Shown here one piece after another: positions 44,125 through 53,000 of a stretch of 64,000 nucleotides of DNA. The notes beneath the pieces are model-generated. The model was not told where the DNA came from. It did no database searches and saw only the letters and a list, made by a program, of their open reading frames with translations. Every line of letters begins with the position of its first letter. Positions within the stretch are counted from its first letter, which is position 1. A program made the position numbers and the translations under genes. Origin of the DNA: Parafrankia irregularis (lineage in GTDB: Bacteria; Actinomycetota; Actinomycetes; Frankiales; Frankiaceae); the NCBI RefSeq assembly GCF_001536285.1, contig NZ_FAOZ01000025.1:60589-124588 (forward strand), in the 5' to 3' direction.

Positions 44125-44483
44125 TTGGTTCGGTGGGATGCGGATAGCAGGAATGTGGAGCCGGCCAAACGCAGTGGTGACAGACTTGCGCTCGTCCTCG
44201 AGCTTGATCTTCCCGGGGTATCCCGGGACGACGTTCCCTGGAGCTACGCGGCAGCGAACTGTTCATTACCGGCGAAATCAGAGAGCGGAAACGCACGGAA
44301 GTGGCCCGTCGCCGCAGCCGTATGGTCGGCCGGTTCGAGCATCGCATCACTGTGCCGGGCGACGTTGATCCGGAGTCGGTGAGCGCCTCGCTGGCCGACG
44401 GAGTGCTCACCATCCGGCTGGCGAAGACCGAGCGGAGCCAGGCCGAGCACATCGAGATCGCGGCGCCGCGCCTGAAGATATAA
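44125..44483 (+). pseudogene. second Hsp20 gene, one frameshift
   Basis: DRLALVLELDLPGVSRDDV then, after loss of one base near 44232, LELRGSELFITGEIRERKRT and FEHRITVPGDVDPESVSASL, ADGVLTIRLAKTE. All alpha-crystallin landmarks are present, in two frames. TTG at 44125 may be the start. Restoring one base would give about 119 residues. Diverged from the intact Hsp20 at 39820. Confidence 0.7.
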
Positions 44484-44565
44484 GCACCAAACTTGAAATC
44501 GAGCGCTGACCGATCACGCCGAGGTCCCCAAGATTACCAGCCCGCACGGTAGCCACCGTGTAGTA

Positions 44566-44742
44566 GGCAACGTGGTCACCGAGTCGTTCTTCGCCGCCCT
44601 CGAAATGCTCCTCGACCGCACCAGCTGCGCCAGCCACGACCAGGCTCGCACCGCCATCTTCGACTTCATCGAGGACTTCTACAAACGGCGATGCCGCCAA
44701 TCCGCCAACGGATATCTCATTCGTTCAAAGCCCTACCTGTGA
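44566..44742 (+). pseudogene. IS3-family OrfB C-terminal fragment
   Basis: GNVVTESFFAALEMLLDRTS then ARTAIFDFIEDFYKRRCRQS, ANGYL, matching the OrfB end (AESFFATLK...IFDFIEGFYNRRRRHSALGYLSP). About 58 residues, stop at 44742. Different lineage from the fragment at 10015. Confidence 0.75.
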
Positions 44743-44818
44743 ACGAGACCGGGGCAGCTTTACCCTCTGACCGTCCGGCAGGCTTTCCTATCGGGTACCA
44801 CCTCTTTCCGTATCGGTA

Positions 44819-44922
44819 TCAGCGCTGGCAGGCTACGGGTCGCTTGTCCAGTCGGTGGCGGTAGGTCGCGCAGTCCAGTTCAAGATCGGCCATGTAGGCG
44901 GCGGCCTGACACGCTGACGCGT
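44819..44922 (-). pseudogene. NB-ARC/TPR-type regulator fragment, inverted part
   Basis: Minus strand reads CQAAAYMADLELDCATYRHR then LDKRPVACQR-stop. NB-ARC/TPR proteins have LPLALAQAAAYMxDxxLxxxxYRxRL at one point, and the preceding half of that phrase is found on the plus strand at 44980-45138. See the finding on an inversion. Confidence 0.5.
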
Positions 44923-44953
44923 CCCCGGTGAGGAAAGCAAGCCTCACCGGGGA
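44922..44953. repeat. perfect 12-bp inverted repeat (hairpin)
   Basis: TCCCCGGTGAGG AAAGCAAG CCTCACCGGGGA. Lies between the two oppositely oriented NB-ARC fragments, at or near the suspected inversion joint; could also act as a bidirectional terminator. Confidence 0.75.
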
Positions 44954-44979
44954 CACCGGGCTGCACATTCACGTCGATA

Positions 44980-45138
44980 AACGGGGGCCAGGCCGTCACC
45001 TACCTCACCGACGTCCTGGCCACACACGACCTTCATGACAACCCAGACCAGATCGCCGACTTGGCCTTCGATCCGGGGTTGCTGCCACTGGCCCTGTCGC
45101 AGGCAGCATGCTGGTGGCGCGCTCGTTCCTACGTGTAG
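44980..45138 (+). pseudogene. NB-ARC/TPR-type regulator fragment
   Basis: GGQAVTYLTDVLATHDLHDN PDQIADLAFDPGLLPLALSQ then AACWW and a stop. The phrase GLLPLALSQAA is the end of the NB-ARC domain of actinobacterial TPR proteins. The open frame has no start and no continuation. Confidence 0.55.
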
Positions 45139-45431
45139 GACAGATTGGTCTGTCCCTGAATCACGCGGCCAGCGATGTACAGATCTCCCTGGGAGTCCAG
45201 CACCGCGATGATCTTCTTCTGATTACCGTGATGGGTCGTGAAGATAATCTTGTCTGCCTCCTGGGAAGAGGAGTAGTTCGTGTTGACCGAAAGCTCGATG
45301 CTCACCGGCGAGCTGATGAGCACGTCCTTCTTGGGCGAGTTGGGGTAGACCTGATTGTCCCGCAGCCGGATCCGGCCGTGGGTGTCACCCTCCTCCCAGT
45401 CGCTGGCCAGTCCGAGGTCGATGTCCGGCAT
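45129..45431 (-). CDS. DUF6342-like small protein
   Basis: 100 aa from ATG 45431 with TGGAGA upstream. MPDIDLGLASDWEEGDTHGR, DNQVYPNSPKKDVLISSPVS and DKIIFTTHHGNQKKIIAVLD, then DSQGDLYIAGRVIQGQTNL. Beta-rich and acidic; I associate it with DUF6342 of actinobacteria, function unknown, with moderate certainty. Lower GC and more A/T-ending codons than its neighbours, suggesting separate origin. Confidence 0.65.
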   Translation of the reverse strand: MPDIDLGLASDWEEGDTHGRIRLRDNQVYPNSPKKDVLISSPVSIELSVNTNYSSSQEADKIIFTTHHGNQKKIIAVLDSQGDLYIAGRVIQGQTNLSYT

Positions 45432-46017
45432 GGTGATCTCCAGTCTTGTTGCGTGGGGAAACCTCTCCCGGTCAGGAGTAGGTCGCCTTTCTCCGCACCG
45501 ATTGGCGGAGGGCATGTGTGGTGAGGCCTTTCGACCGAGGTCCCCGCAGTCCCAGGAGCCGCCGCGACTTGGTCCCGGACGGCGTTTCCCACCGATCGGA
45601 TCGGTCAGCGGTTGCGGGCCCACCAGCGAGCGGATCGTAGCCGCACGCCGACGACAATCGGCGTCCGGGCATCGTCAGTCCGCACGCCGAACTCATGCTG
45701 CGACGGTGGATGGAGAAGAGTTCTGCGGCTGGCCTGTGCTTTCTCTGTTTCCGCAGCAAACATCCCAGACCGTGCATGATCGCAGTCACGCCTCTCCCCC
45801 CGGAGGTGTAGGTGACGAAGTCTCACCATCGCGCAAACCCAGCATCACACCAATGAAATTTCGGCGGGCAAAAATCACCGAGAGATATCATCTCGGTTAA
45901 CCCATGCCTCTTAGAGGGCGGATTCGACCAAATTTTGCTTAGCCGCGACTGTTGGAGGCGCGGACGGGACGGCTGGGTTCACGTTCCTCACCGGCCGGCG
46001 GCGGCAGCGGTCGGCCA
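45432..46017. other. gene-poor stretch
   Basis: No convincing gene on either strand. An AT-rich patch near 45845-45905 precedes the remnant at 46018. Confidence 0.35.
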
Positions 46018-46190
46018 CGTCATCCCGGCCGTCGTCGGTGACGTGCTGGAAGGCTTCGGTCAGCGTGCGCGGATGCGGACCGAGGACCTGTTGGTGGGGC
46101 TGCGCAACCTCGGCGAAGAGGTGTATCCCGACTGGGACGGAAACCGTCTCGCTGCTGAGCTGGAGGACGCTGGGTACGGGGCTTCTGCCA
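46018..46190 (+). pseudogene. C-terminal winged-helix-like remnant of unknown protein
   Basis: VIPAVVGDVLEGFGQRARMR TEDLLVGLRNLGEEVYPDWD, GNRLAAELEDAGYG. The pattern (helix, TxDLLxxLxxL, W-D, LAxxLxxAG) recalls C-terminal ends of DUF3631 or FtsK-like proteins of integrative elements. No N-terminal body is present. Confidence 0.35.
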
Positions 46191-46219
46191 GCCCGCTCGG
46201 CACGCCTCAGGGAGGGCGA

Positions 46220-46368
46220 GTCGTCCGGGCGCACCGCGGGGATTTCCCACCAGGGTCTCGCGGCGACCCAGCAAGCCTCCGTCGTCCCCGCACGCGTGGG
46301 GATCTGGCCGAAACAATACGGTTCGTGAATGGCGGTGAAGGTTGCCCCCGCCCTCACAGGGTCATTTG
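46220..46368 (+). CRISPR. possible decayed type I-E CRISPR array, three units
   Basis: Repeat-like units at 46220 (GTCGTCCGGGCGCACCGCGG), 46281 (GTCGTCCCCGCACGCGTGGG, then GAT) and 46341 (GTTGCCCCCGCCCTCACAGG). The spacing is 61 and 60 bp, equal to a 28-bp repeat plus 32-33-bp spacer. The middle unit fits actinobacterial type I-E repeats (GTCxTCCCCGCxCxCGxGGG). The outer units are degenerate. No cas gene in the window. Confidence 0.4.
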
Positions 46369-46545
46369 CCTGTGGTGATCAAGGCTGAACCATGTAATTT
46401 CCCCTTTCGAGGTCGACGTTGTCCCCGGCGGCTCGTGCGGGACTCGCGGTTCGCGTCTACTGGCATGGAGGCGGAGCTGGTCCGGTCCCTTGGTGCGGCT
46501 GCGAGCACGGTGGGCGGGTCACCGTCGCCGTGGTGCTCGAAGTGC

Positions 46546-47442
46546 CTATTTGAGGCGTGCGTGGACGGGGCCGGACGTGCCAGGGTCGTGCCGCTGGAGC
46601 TCGAACAGGTCGGTCGCGACCATCAGGTCCGTGAGACGGGAGTAGCCGTAGGTTTTCAGGACGACCGCGGGGTGCTTACGGATGGCCAGGCCGACGGCCG
46701 ACAGGTGGGCCCAGCCGTCGGGACCGGTGTTCGTTGTTACCGCGTCGCGGAGCCGGCTGATAAGCGCGGTGTCCGCGCGCAGGTCGTCGGTCGTCGCCCG
46801 GGTGTGAGGCGCGACCAGCACGGTCTGCCCCTTCTTCTTTGCCTGCGGGGCGGCGACAGTGACCTGCGGCGTGCCGGTGTCCACGCTCGGTATGGCCGTC
46901 GCGGTTGCGCCGCTCGTCCCATGTAGGCGCGGCAGCGGGGCGGCCTGGGCGGGTACGAGCGCTTGGTCGGGCTTCGTGGTGCGTGTCGGTGGCGTGTTCG
47001 CCGTGAGGGTTTCGACGAAGACGAAGGTGTCGCAGGCTGCGGGCAGGCCCGGGTTCGTCTTCGTCTCCTCGCCGAACCCGTGGACGGTCAGTCCGCTCTC
47101 GCGGATCCGTTCGGCCAACCGGGTGAAGTCGCTGTCCGAGGAGGCGATGCAGATCGTGTCGACGGAGCCGGAGTGCAGCAGATCCATCGCGTCGATCGTC
47201 AACGCCAGGTCCGCCGCGTTCTTCCCCTTGACGGCGGCGAAGACCTGCACCGGCCGGATGGACAGCTCCTGCAGGGTCGTCTTCCAGCTCCTCAGCGAGC
47301 TCGACCAGTCACCGTAGGCACGCCTGATCCGGACCTTCCCGTAGTGGGTGCTCTCGGTGATGAGTGGCTCGACGGCCCACCGCGGGATGTTATCCGCGTC
47401 GATGAGCACTGCAATCTGTGCCGAACCGGTGCCATCCACCAT
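46546..47442 (-). CDS. NYN-domain protein with LOTUS/OST-HTH domain
   Basis: 298 aa from ATG 47442 with GGGAGGA upstream. N-terminal NYN (PIN-like) ribonuclease domain: QIAVLIDADNIPRWAVEPLI, RRAYGDWSS, AADLALTIDAMDLLHSGSVD and ICIASSDSDFTRLAERIRES carry the four conserved acidic positions. A Pro/Thr-rich linker is followed by a C-terminal OST-HTH/LOTUS-like domain (ISRLRDAVTTNTGPDGWAHL, YGYSRLTDLMVATDLFELQ), proposed to bind RNA. LabA/YaiI-type proteins of this build are thought to act in RNA turnover. It lies beside the CRISPR-like remnant, but a link is speculative. Confidence 0.88.
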   Translation of the reverse strand: MVDGTGSAQIAVLIDADNIPRWAVEPLITESTHYGKVRIRRAYGDWSSSLRSWKTTLQELSIRPVQVFAAVKGKNAADLALTIDAMDLLHSGSVDTICIASSDSDFTRLAERIRESGLTVHGFGEETKTNPGLPAACDTFVFVETLTANTPPTRTTKPDQALVPAQAAPLPRLHGTSGATATAIPSVDTGTPQVTVAAPQAKKKGQTVLVAPHTRATTDDLRADTALISRLRDAVTTNTGPDGWAHLSAVGLAIRKHPAVVLKTYGYSRLTDLMVATDLFELQRHDPGTSGPVHARLK

Positions 47443-47874
47443 GCTGGTTCCTCCCTTGCGGGCGCCTGGCATCCGCGGTCTCGGAACGCGGCTGGCCGTC
47501 CACAGGGTGCCACGCAGCTCGTGCGCTCGCAGTGTCCACCAGCTCTTGGCCGTTCGCGGCGCCGCGTGCCTCCGTTTCCAGTCAGCCCGCATCCGGCCGC
47601 ATCGCATCGGAGCGTGACGCGGAAGGTGTGGCGCTGGGGTCCCCGTCCTGGCTTTACGCCCGGCGAGCTGGGCGCCTTCGCTGGGGGCGCCGTGGACGAG
47701 CGCAAGCAGTAACCGTCGGTCCGGCCCGCATTCGGTCGCCGGTTGCCCGCTGCGTTCGTTGCCGGGACGTCAGGTAGACGCTTCCTCGTTCGGGTTCGGT
47801 TACCTGGTGTAATCGACGCACCTTCGTGTCCGGTATCGACTGATATGACTCTTATGTCGAGGGGTCGCCGGTGG
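47443..47874. other. intergenic region, nothing recognised
   Basis: Between the NYN gene start and the 119-bp repeat. Several open frames exist but none has folded-protein character. Confidence 0.35.
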
Positions 47875-47993
47875 CGTGTGTGCGCATTGTGTGCGCGGAT
47901 GTCGCGGCACGACGCGGCATGCGCCGGCACGTTCCGGCACGAAAATCGCCCTGACCTCGGATTTTGCGGCACGGGGCGGCACGTTCCGGTATG
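47875..47993 (+). repeat. 119-bp direct repeat with CGGCAYG iterons, copy A
   Basis: Ungapped match of about 86% to 56140-56258. It contains a series of CGGCAYG-like heptamers about 10 bp apart in two groups (around 47905-47940 and 47966-47992) with a conserved TCGGATTTT between. Ends 16 bp before the tRNA fragment. Confidence 0.8.
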
Positions 47994-48009
47994 ATCCGAT
48001 ACGCGGGGA

Positions 48010-48059
48010 TTCGTCTTGTAATCGAGCGGTTAGGGGTTCGAGTCCCCTCGCCGGCTCCA
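48010..48059 (+). tRNA. 3' half of tRNA-Thr(TGT), attachment-site remnant
   Basis: TCGTCTTGTAATCGAGCGGT then TAGGGGTTCGAGTCCCCTCG, CCGGCTCCA: anticodon loop with TGT, variable loop, complete T-arm and the acceptor 3' strand including encoded CCA. No D-arm or 5' acceptor strand precedes it (the expected AGCCGGC is absent), so it is not a functional tRNA. Such 3' copies are left as att sites by tyrosine-integrase elements. Confidence 0.8.
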
Positions 48060-48418
48060 AAGTGGCTGTAGCACAGGCACTTTCGCCGTTTGGTCACTCG
48101 CTCAAGATCTCAAACCCCACGGTTACCCCACGGTTTGCATCACTGTCAGTGACCATCGTCGACTTTCGTGGGCCGTCGTTCTTCCCAGCTGGGTCGGATC
48201 GCCGGGCGTAGAAGGCGCGCGCCCGACAGGTAGGCGGGACGGGCAGGGACGACGCGGTACGGCGGACGAAAGTAACGCTGTGTCGCGGCTGCTGTGGCGT
48301 GCCTAGCCGCCGGCGGGAGGGTCCGAGAGGCGGGATTCGGCGCGTTTCGCTGGTACTCCGCACCACCCTGCTAGGCCTCTAGACCCCAGGTCAGAGGCAC
48401 TTTCTCCTGCTAGAGGTG
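48060..48418. other. intergenic region, nothing recognised
   Basis: No gene or RNA seen next to the attachment-site remnant; GC content somewhat lower than in the coding regions. Confidence 0.35.
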
Positions 48419-48457
48419 CTGCTAGACCTAGACAGATGGGGGTGCTAGGTCTAGCAG
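48419..48457. repeat. 13-bp perfect inverted repeat
   Basis: CTGCTAGACCTAG, 13-base spacer, CTAGGTCTAGCAG. Extra CTAG-rich partial copies lie at 48368-48415 (CCTGCTAGGCCTCTAG, CCTGCTAGAGG). Could be an operator or a recombinase binding site near the att remnant. Confidence 0.7.
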
Positions 48458-48573
48458 TGCTCACGCCGGGCGGCAGCCGCAATTTAGCAACTTTCCGTGA
48501 CATTCGCGGTGGAGTTCGAGGTTGCACCGGCGGTGCCGTGCCTCGCATCGGAACGTGGCCCTGACATGACAAG

Positions 48574-48605
48574 GGCCGGTCCCGAGTGATGCCTCGGGAC
48601 CGGCC
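48574..48605 (-). terminator. strong hairpin terminator
   Basis: GGCCGGTCCCGAG TGATGC CTCGGGACCGGCC, 13-bp perfect stem. It lies 88 bp downstream of the minus-strand gene ending at 48693, which it probably terminates. Confidence 0.75.
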
Positions 48606-48692
48606 TGCTCATGCTGTGACCGCGCCGACCGCGTGGATGCCCCAACGGGACGGCAGCGTTGCCGTCGCGTCGGAGGATCCGGCTGGCCTAAG

Positions 48693-48974
48693 TCACGATC
48701 GATCCAGCGGGGCTTCGCGAGTCGCCGGTCCGGAGTTCCGTCCCGAACCGTGGTGGGGCTCCGCCGGCTTGAACCTCATCTCGCCGTCGGTCATCGACGT
48801 GAGCACACATCCGAGGGGAAGCGTGCGGAGCGTCGTCGCGATCGCCGCCGGATGAACACCCGACGGCACCGACACCGAGTAGCACCTGAACGGCCCGGTG
48901 CCCTCCTCACGAACGACGGGATCGCCTTCCCGGGCGCTTCTCCCAGGGCCGGTGTGCGGTGGAGCTGACAGCAT
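48693..48974 (-). CDS. small hypothetical protein
   Basis: 93 aa from ATG 48974. GPFRCYSVSVPSGVHPAAIA TTLRTLPLGCVLTSMTDGEM RFKPAEP reads as a compact alpha/beta unit; no family recognised. Followed by a strong terminator. Lies inside the putative integrated element and may be element cargo. Confidence 0.45.
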   Translation of the reverse strand: MLSAPPHTGPGRSAREGDPVVREEGTGPFRCYSVSVPSGVHPAAIATTLRTLPLGCVLTSMTDGEMRFKPAEPHHGSGRNSGPATREAPLDRS

Positions 48975-49142
48975 GTCGGACACGGTGTCGACCTCCCAAG
49001 TCGGCCGGTGCCGAGGGCCGGTTCCGGTGGTGACACACCGGGCCGGCCCGACCTGTTCCTGACACACCGCACGGTAGTCACTATTGAAGCGTAAGTACAG
49101 CGCCCACGTTGTGGACGTGGGTACGCTCCTAGCGTCGGCTGA

Positions 49143-49397
49143 GTGTCTGGTCAGAGCGACGACGAGATGATCAGCCGCGCGGAACTCCGCACCTTGGTCG
49201 ACATCGACGACCTTCGCTCGCTCCTCGGCGCGGGCACCGCCCGCCGGGAGCGCGTCAGCCGGAGCTACGCCACATCGGTGGCCAGCCGAAAAGGCTTCCC
49301 CGATCCCCTGATCGACCACCCGCGACTGCGGCTCTGGCGACGGATCGACGTCGAAGCATGGCTGGACTCAAATCGCCCTGGATGGCGCGCCGGCTAA
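49143..49397 (+). CDS. excisionase/AlpA-like small DNA-binding protein
   Basis: 84 aa from GTG 49143. Winged HTH of the Xis/AlpA class: VDIDDLRSLLGAGTARRERV, SRSYATSVASRKGFPDPLID and LRLWRRIDVEAWLDSNRPGW, i.e. helix-turn-helix, FPxPx and a terminal W.xxDVExWL signature. These bend att DNA or regulate the integrase of integrative elements. A broken integrase is at 53568-54265 and a tRNA att remnant at 48010. 49398-49689 beyond it is AT-rich and non-coding. Confidence 0.75.
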   Translation: MSGQSDDEMISRAELRTLVDIDDLRSLLGAGTARRERVSRSYATSVASRKGFPDPLIDHPRLRLWRRIDVEAWLDSNRPGWRAG

Positions 49398-49689
49398 CCC
49401 CGATCTGGGCTATTGGGACATCCTGATGCTTTTATTTGCCCAATTTTTCAGGCCATCGAAGTCATGCTATTCTCGCAAAAGTTAATCAGTTTAACGTGGG
49501 CATTGTGGTGCGCGGATTGTCGGAGACAGTCCGGGGACGACTAGCCAGTGCTGGTCACCTGTAGGTTCCCATCCCCCATCAGGCCGCGTAACTCGTGCTA
49601 TGGTTGCTAGCTCGGTTCTCACCGATCTGTCGTCTGGAACCTCTCGCCGGCCTGTCATTTCCTTGGCGACCTCCCGACCAGCTCGTTCG

Positions 49690-49935
49690 AAGCCGCATCG
49701 GAGACACGCCCGGATTTCGGCCAGCGGGACGCCTGGCCGGACCACGATCTGCTGACCGGCCTGGCCGAGGTTCAGGCGGTTACCCAGGCCGATGCGGCTG
49801 CCCGGGACTACGTAGGCGTACTGCGCGGCCGGGGTGTCAGCTGGACTCGTTTCGGAACAGCGTTCGGTGTACCTGAAGCAGGCGGCCTGGGAGCGGTTCT
49901 CCGACGCGGGCCCACCTCCTGCCCCGGGGCGCTTC
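49690..49935 (+). pseudogene. frameshifted small HTH protein
   Basis: One frame reads LAEVQAVTQADAAARDYVGV LRGRGVSWTRFGTAFGV, the next continues LKQAAWERFSDAGPPPAPG. Joined, they match the actinobacterial pattern RGxSWxxIGxALGVSRQAAWERF of small helix-turn-helix proteins. Directly upstream of the TIR gene. Confidence 0.5.
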
Positions 49936-50019
49936 TCAGTGACGCGCTGCTCCGAGCGAAGATTGAGACCGCTGCGGGCCGCCTTCTTTGACTGGAGAGT
50001 GGTGTGGGACCCTGGACGG

Positions 50020-53000
50020 GTGGTGACCAAAGCTGACGCACCTGCTGCCCCGCAGCCTGGCGGCGGCGTAGATTTTCTCGTGTCATACATAGAAACCGAC
50101 GAGGAGTGGGCGGCCTGGATAGCCTGGCAGTTGGAGGAGGCTGGCTTCAGGGTTCGATTTGAGGCGTGGGACCTCTCGGTTGGAATGCACCGGACTGGGG
50201 AGCAGCATCGCGCCTTGGTGGAGGCAAAGCGGATCGTAGCAGTTGTCTCGGCTTCCTATTTGGCCTCGAAACGCAAGGCGCCGGAATGGCAAGCCGCGTT
50301 GGCGGAGAGCCTGCCGGGAGATCGTCCCAAGCTTCTGCCAATACGGGTAGAAGACTTCTCCCTGCAAGGATTGCTTCTCGATCGGGTCAGTGCCGACCTC
50401 TTCGGAATCGATGAGACGACCGCCCGTGAAAGGCTACTGGCGGCCGTACACGGCGCGAAGAAGCCTGAATACGTCCCGGCGTTCCCAGGCAAGCCGGATA
50501 TCGGCGTCGGCCGGAAGGCGCCATACTTCCCAGGTCAGTACCAGGAGCGGGGCTCGGCCTGGCCGCCGGGCAGGTCACCGTTTCCCGGTCTGGCTGCCTT
50601 CGATGCCAGCCTGGCCGCGGTATTCAGGGGCAGAGATGCCGACATCAGACGGCTTGTGGACACCTTGACCAGCCCGGCAGGAGACAGCACGGGGCTGGTG
50701 GCGGTAGTGGGTCAGTCCGGGTGCGGCAAGTCGTCTTTGGTCGCGGCCGGGCTTGTCCCGACTGTGACGGAAGATCCGTACCACTGGCTAGTGGTACCTT
50801 CCTTGGCTCCCGGTAATCGGCCGCTGGTAGCACTGGCAGATGCCCTCGCCGAGGTAGCCCGCGATCACGGGTTGAATTGGGATCGCAAACAGCTGACTAG
50901 CCAGCTGACCGAGCCGGGTGCAATCGCGGAGGTTACGCGAGAACTCCTCGCCGCAGCTCGCCCCGCGCCGCGACTTCTGATTGTCATTGATCAGGCAGAA
51001 GAGTTGTTGGTTCGAGCCAGCCCGAACAGCAGGAAAGAGTTTCTTGCCGTGCTCGCTGCGGCAAGTGCCGGACTGGTGCGAGTGGTCGCTACTGTGCGTT
51101 CGGAGTATCTCGGCAGGCTTGTTGAGGAGGCTGCACAGGTAGGGCTTCCAGTACGTACTGAGGCGATCCTCCCATTGACTCAAGAAATGCTCCGTCTGGT
51201 GGTCAGCGAGCCGGCGCGACTGGCCGGGCTGACCATCGACGACCAGTTGGTCGCTCGTCTGGTTACCGACACCGGAGACGGGCAAGCCCTGCCGCTACTC
51301 GCCTTCATCTTGCAACGGCTCTACGTCCAAGCCTGTCGGGCGGGCACGACCACTCTGTCTGATGTTCTGTATGAAACTACCGGCGGGGTGCGTAGTGCGC
51401 TTATCGAGCACGCTAACGTCGCCCTCGACAAGGCCGCCACCGCTACTGGGCGCAGCCGTGACGAGGTGCTGGATGGCCTGCTTCAACTGGTCAGCGTCGA
51501 CACCGACGGGCGACCCACCCGCCACCGTCTTCCTCTAGACGGCCTAAACGATCGCATCCACAGTACGCTCGCACCGTTCATCGCCCACCGGCTGCTTACC
51601 GTTGACGCTGCCCCCGGCGGCCCGGCGACCATCGATATCGCCCACGAGCGGCTCCTCGCCGACTGGTCCTCTCTCGCTACAGCGATCGACCAGAGGTCCG
51701 ACCAACTCCGGCTACGCAGCCAGGCCGATACGGCTGCCGCCGATTGGGATTATTATGGTCGTCCGCTCAAACGGCTGTGGAGCCTTCCCCTGGCCGGTGA
51801 AGCCCTCGCTACTTTCAACTCAGACGACCTCACACCCATCACCCATGCCTTTTTGATCGATAGCTGCCGCCAAGGCAGGCGCGTGCGCACCCGTAATTGG
51901 ACCGTGGTTGTCGGCCTCCTAGTCGTCCTCATCGTTCTTGCGGTTTATGGGCTTCAGATGAGGGATACGGCGGAAGAACGCGACCGCGCTAGGATCGCCG
52001 ATCAGCTGCTTGTCCGCGCTGACAGTATCCGTGTTAAGGATCCGGCCCTGGCACTTCGTCTTGTGGTAGCCGCTTACGACGTCGGCCCCCGTAGTCACCG
52101 AGACCGAATCCGTGGCAATCTGCTCGGCATCTTGGCGGACACCCCGACTCTGCGCACCACCATCACTGGCCACTCTAGCCAAGTTTGGGTGACGGCGTTT
52201 GGACTTGATGGAATACTTGCCTCCGCTGCTAATGATGGAACGGTCCTACTATGGGATGTCGCTGACGGAGTCAACCCCCGCCAGGTGGGCAGCTTCTCTA
52301 CTGGCGATGCCGGCCTGACCGCAATGACATTTAGTCTCAACGGACTCATTGCCACAGTCGGCGAGAATGGAGCGCAGCTCTGGGACGTCACTGATCCGGA
52401 CAACCCCCAGCAACTCGACGCTTCTTTTATCGGCTCCGCAGACGATCTGGTATTCGGACCCGGCGGCGTCCTCGCCGCCGTCAACGGGAAGACGGTGCAG
52501 CTCTGGGACGTCACCGACCCGGCGAGCCCTCAAAGGGGCGGCAGTCTTACCGGTCATACCGACGATGTGTCAACACTGGTGTTTGGACCCAACGGTATCA
52601 TCGCTACCGCCAGCTGGGACACCACAGTACGACTGTGGGACGCCACTGATCCAAATCATCCCTACCAGCGCGGCGAGCCGCTTACCACCACCTACGGCAG
52701 CTCTGTGACCTCTGTGACTTTCGGACCGAATGGGATCTTGGCATCCGCCAGCGATGACGGGACGGTACGACTGTGGGACGTGTCCGATCTAGATAGCTCC
52801 CACCAGGTTGGCGGCTCTCTTACGGGCCACACCAATGCTGATGCGAAGGTGGCGTTCGGATCCGATGGCCTCCTCGCGACTGCCGATGAGAGGACAGTGC
52901 AACTCTGGGACGTATCCGATCCAATTAACCCTCACCAAGTCGGCAAACCCCTCGCCGGTCACACCGACTCGATATCTTGGCTGACGTTCGGGCCCGACGG

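Noticed and set aside
46418..46446. Possible fourth CRISPR repeat (GTTGTCCCCGGCGGCTCGTG)
   Set aside because: Lies 77 bp after the previous unit, out of register with the 60-61-bp spacing.
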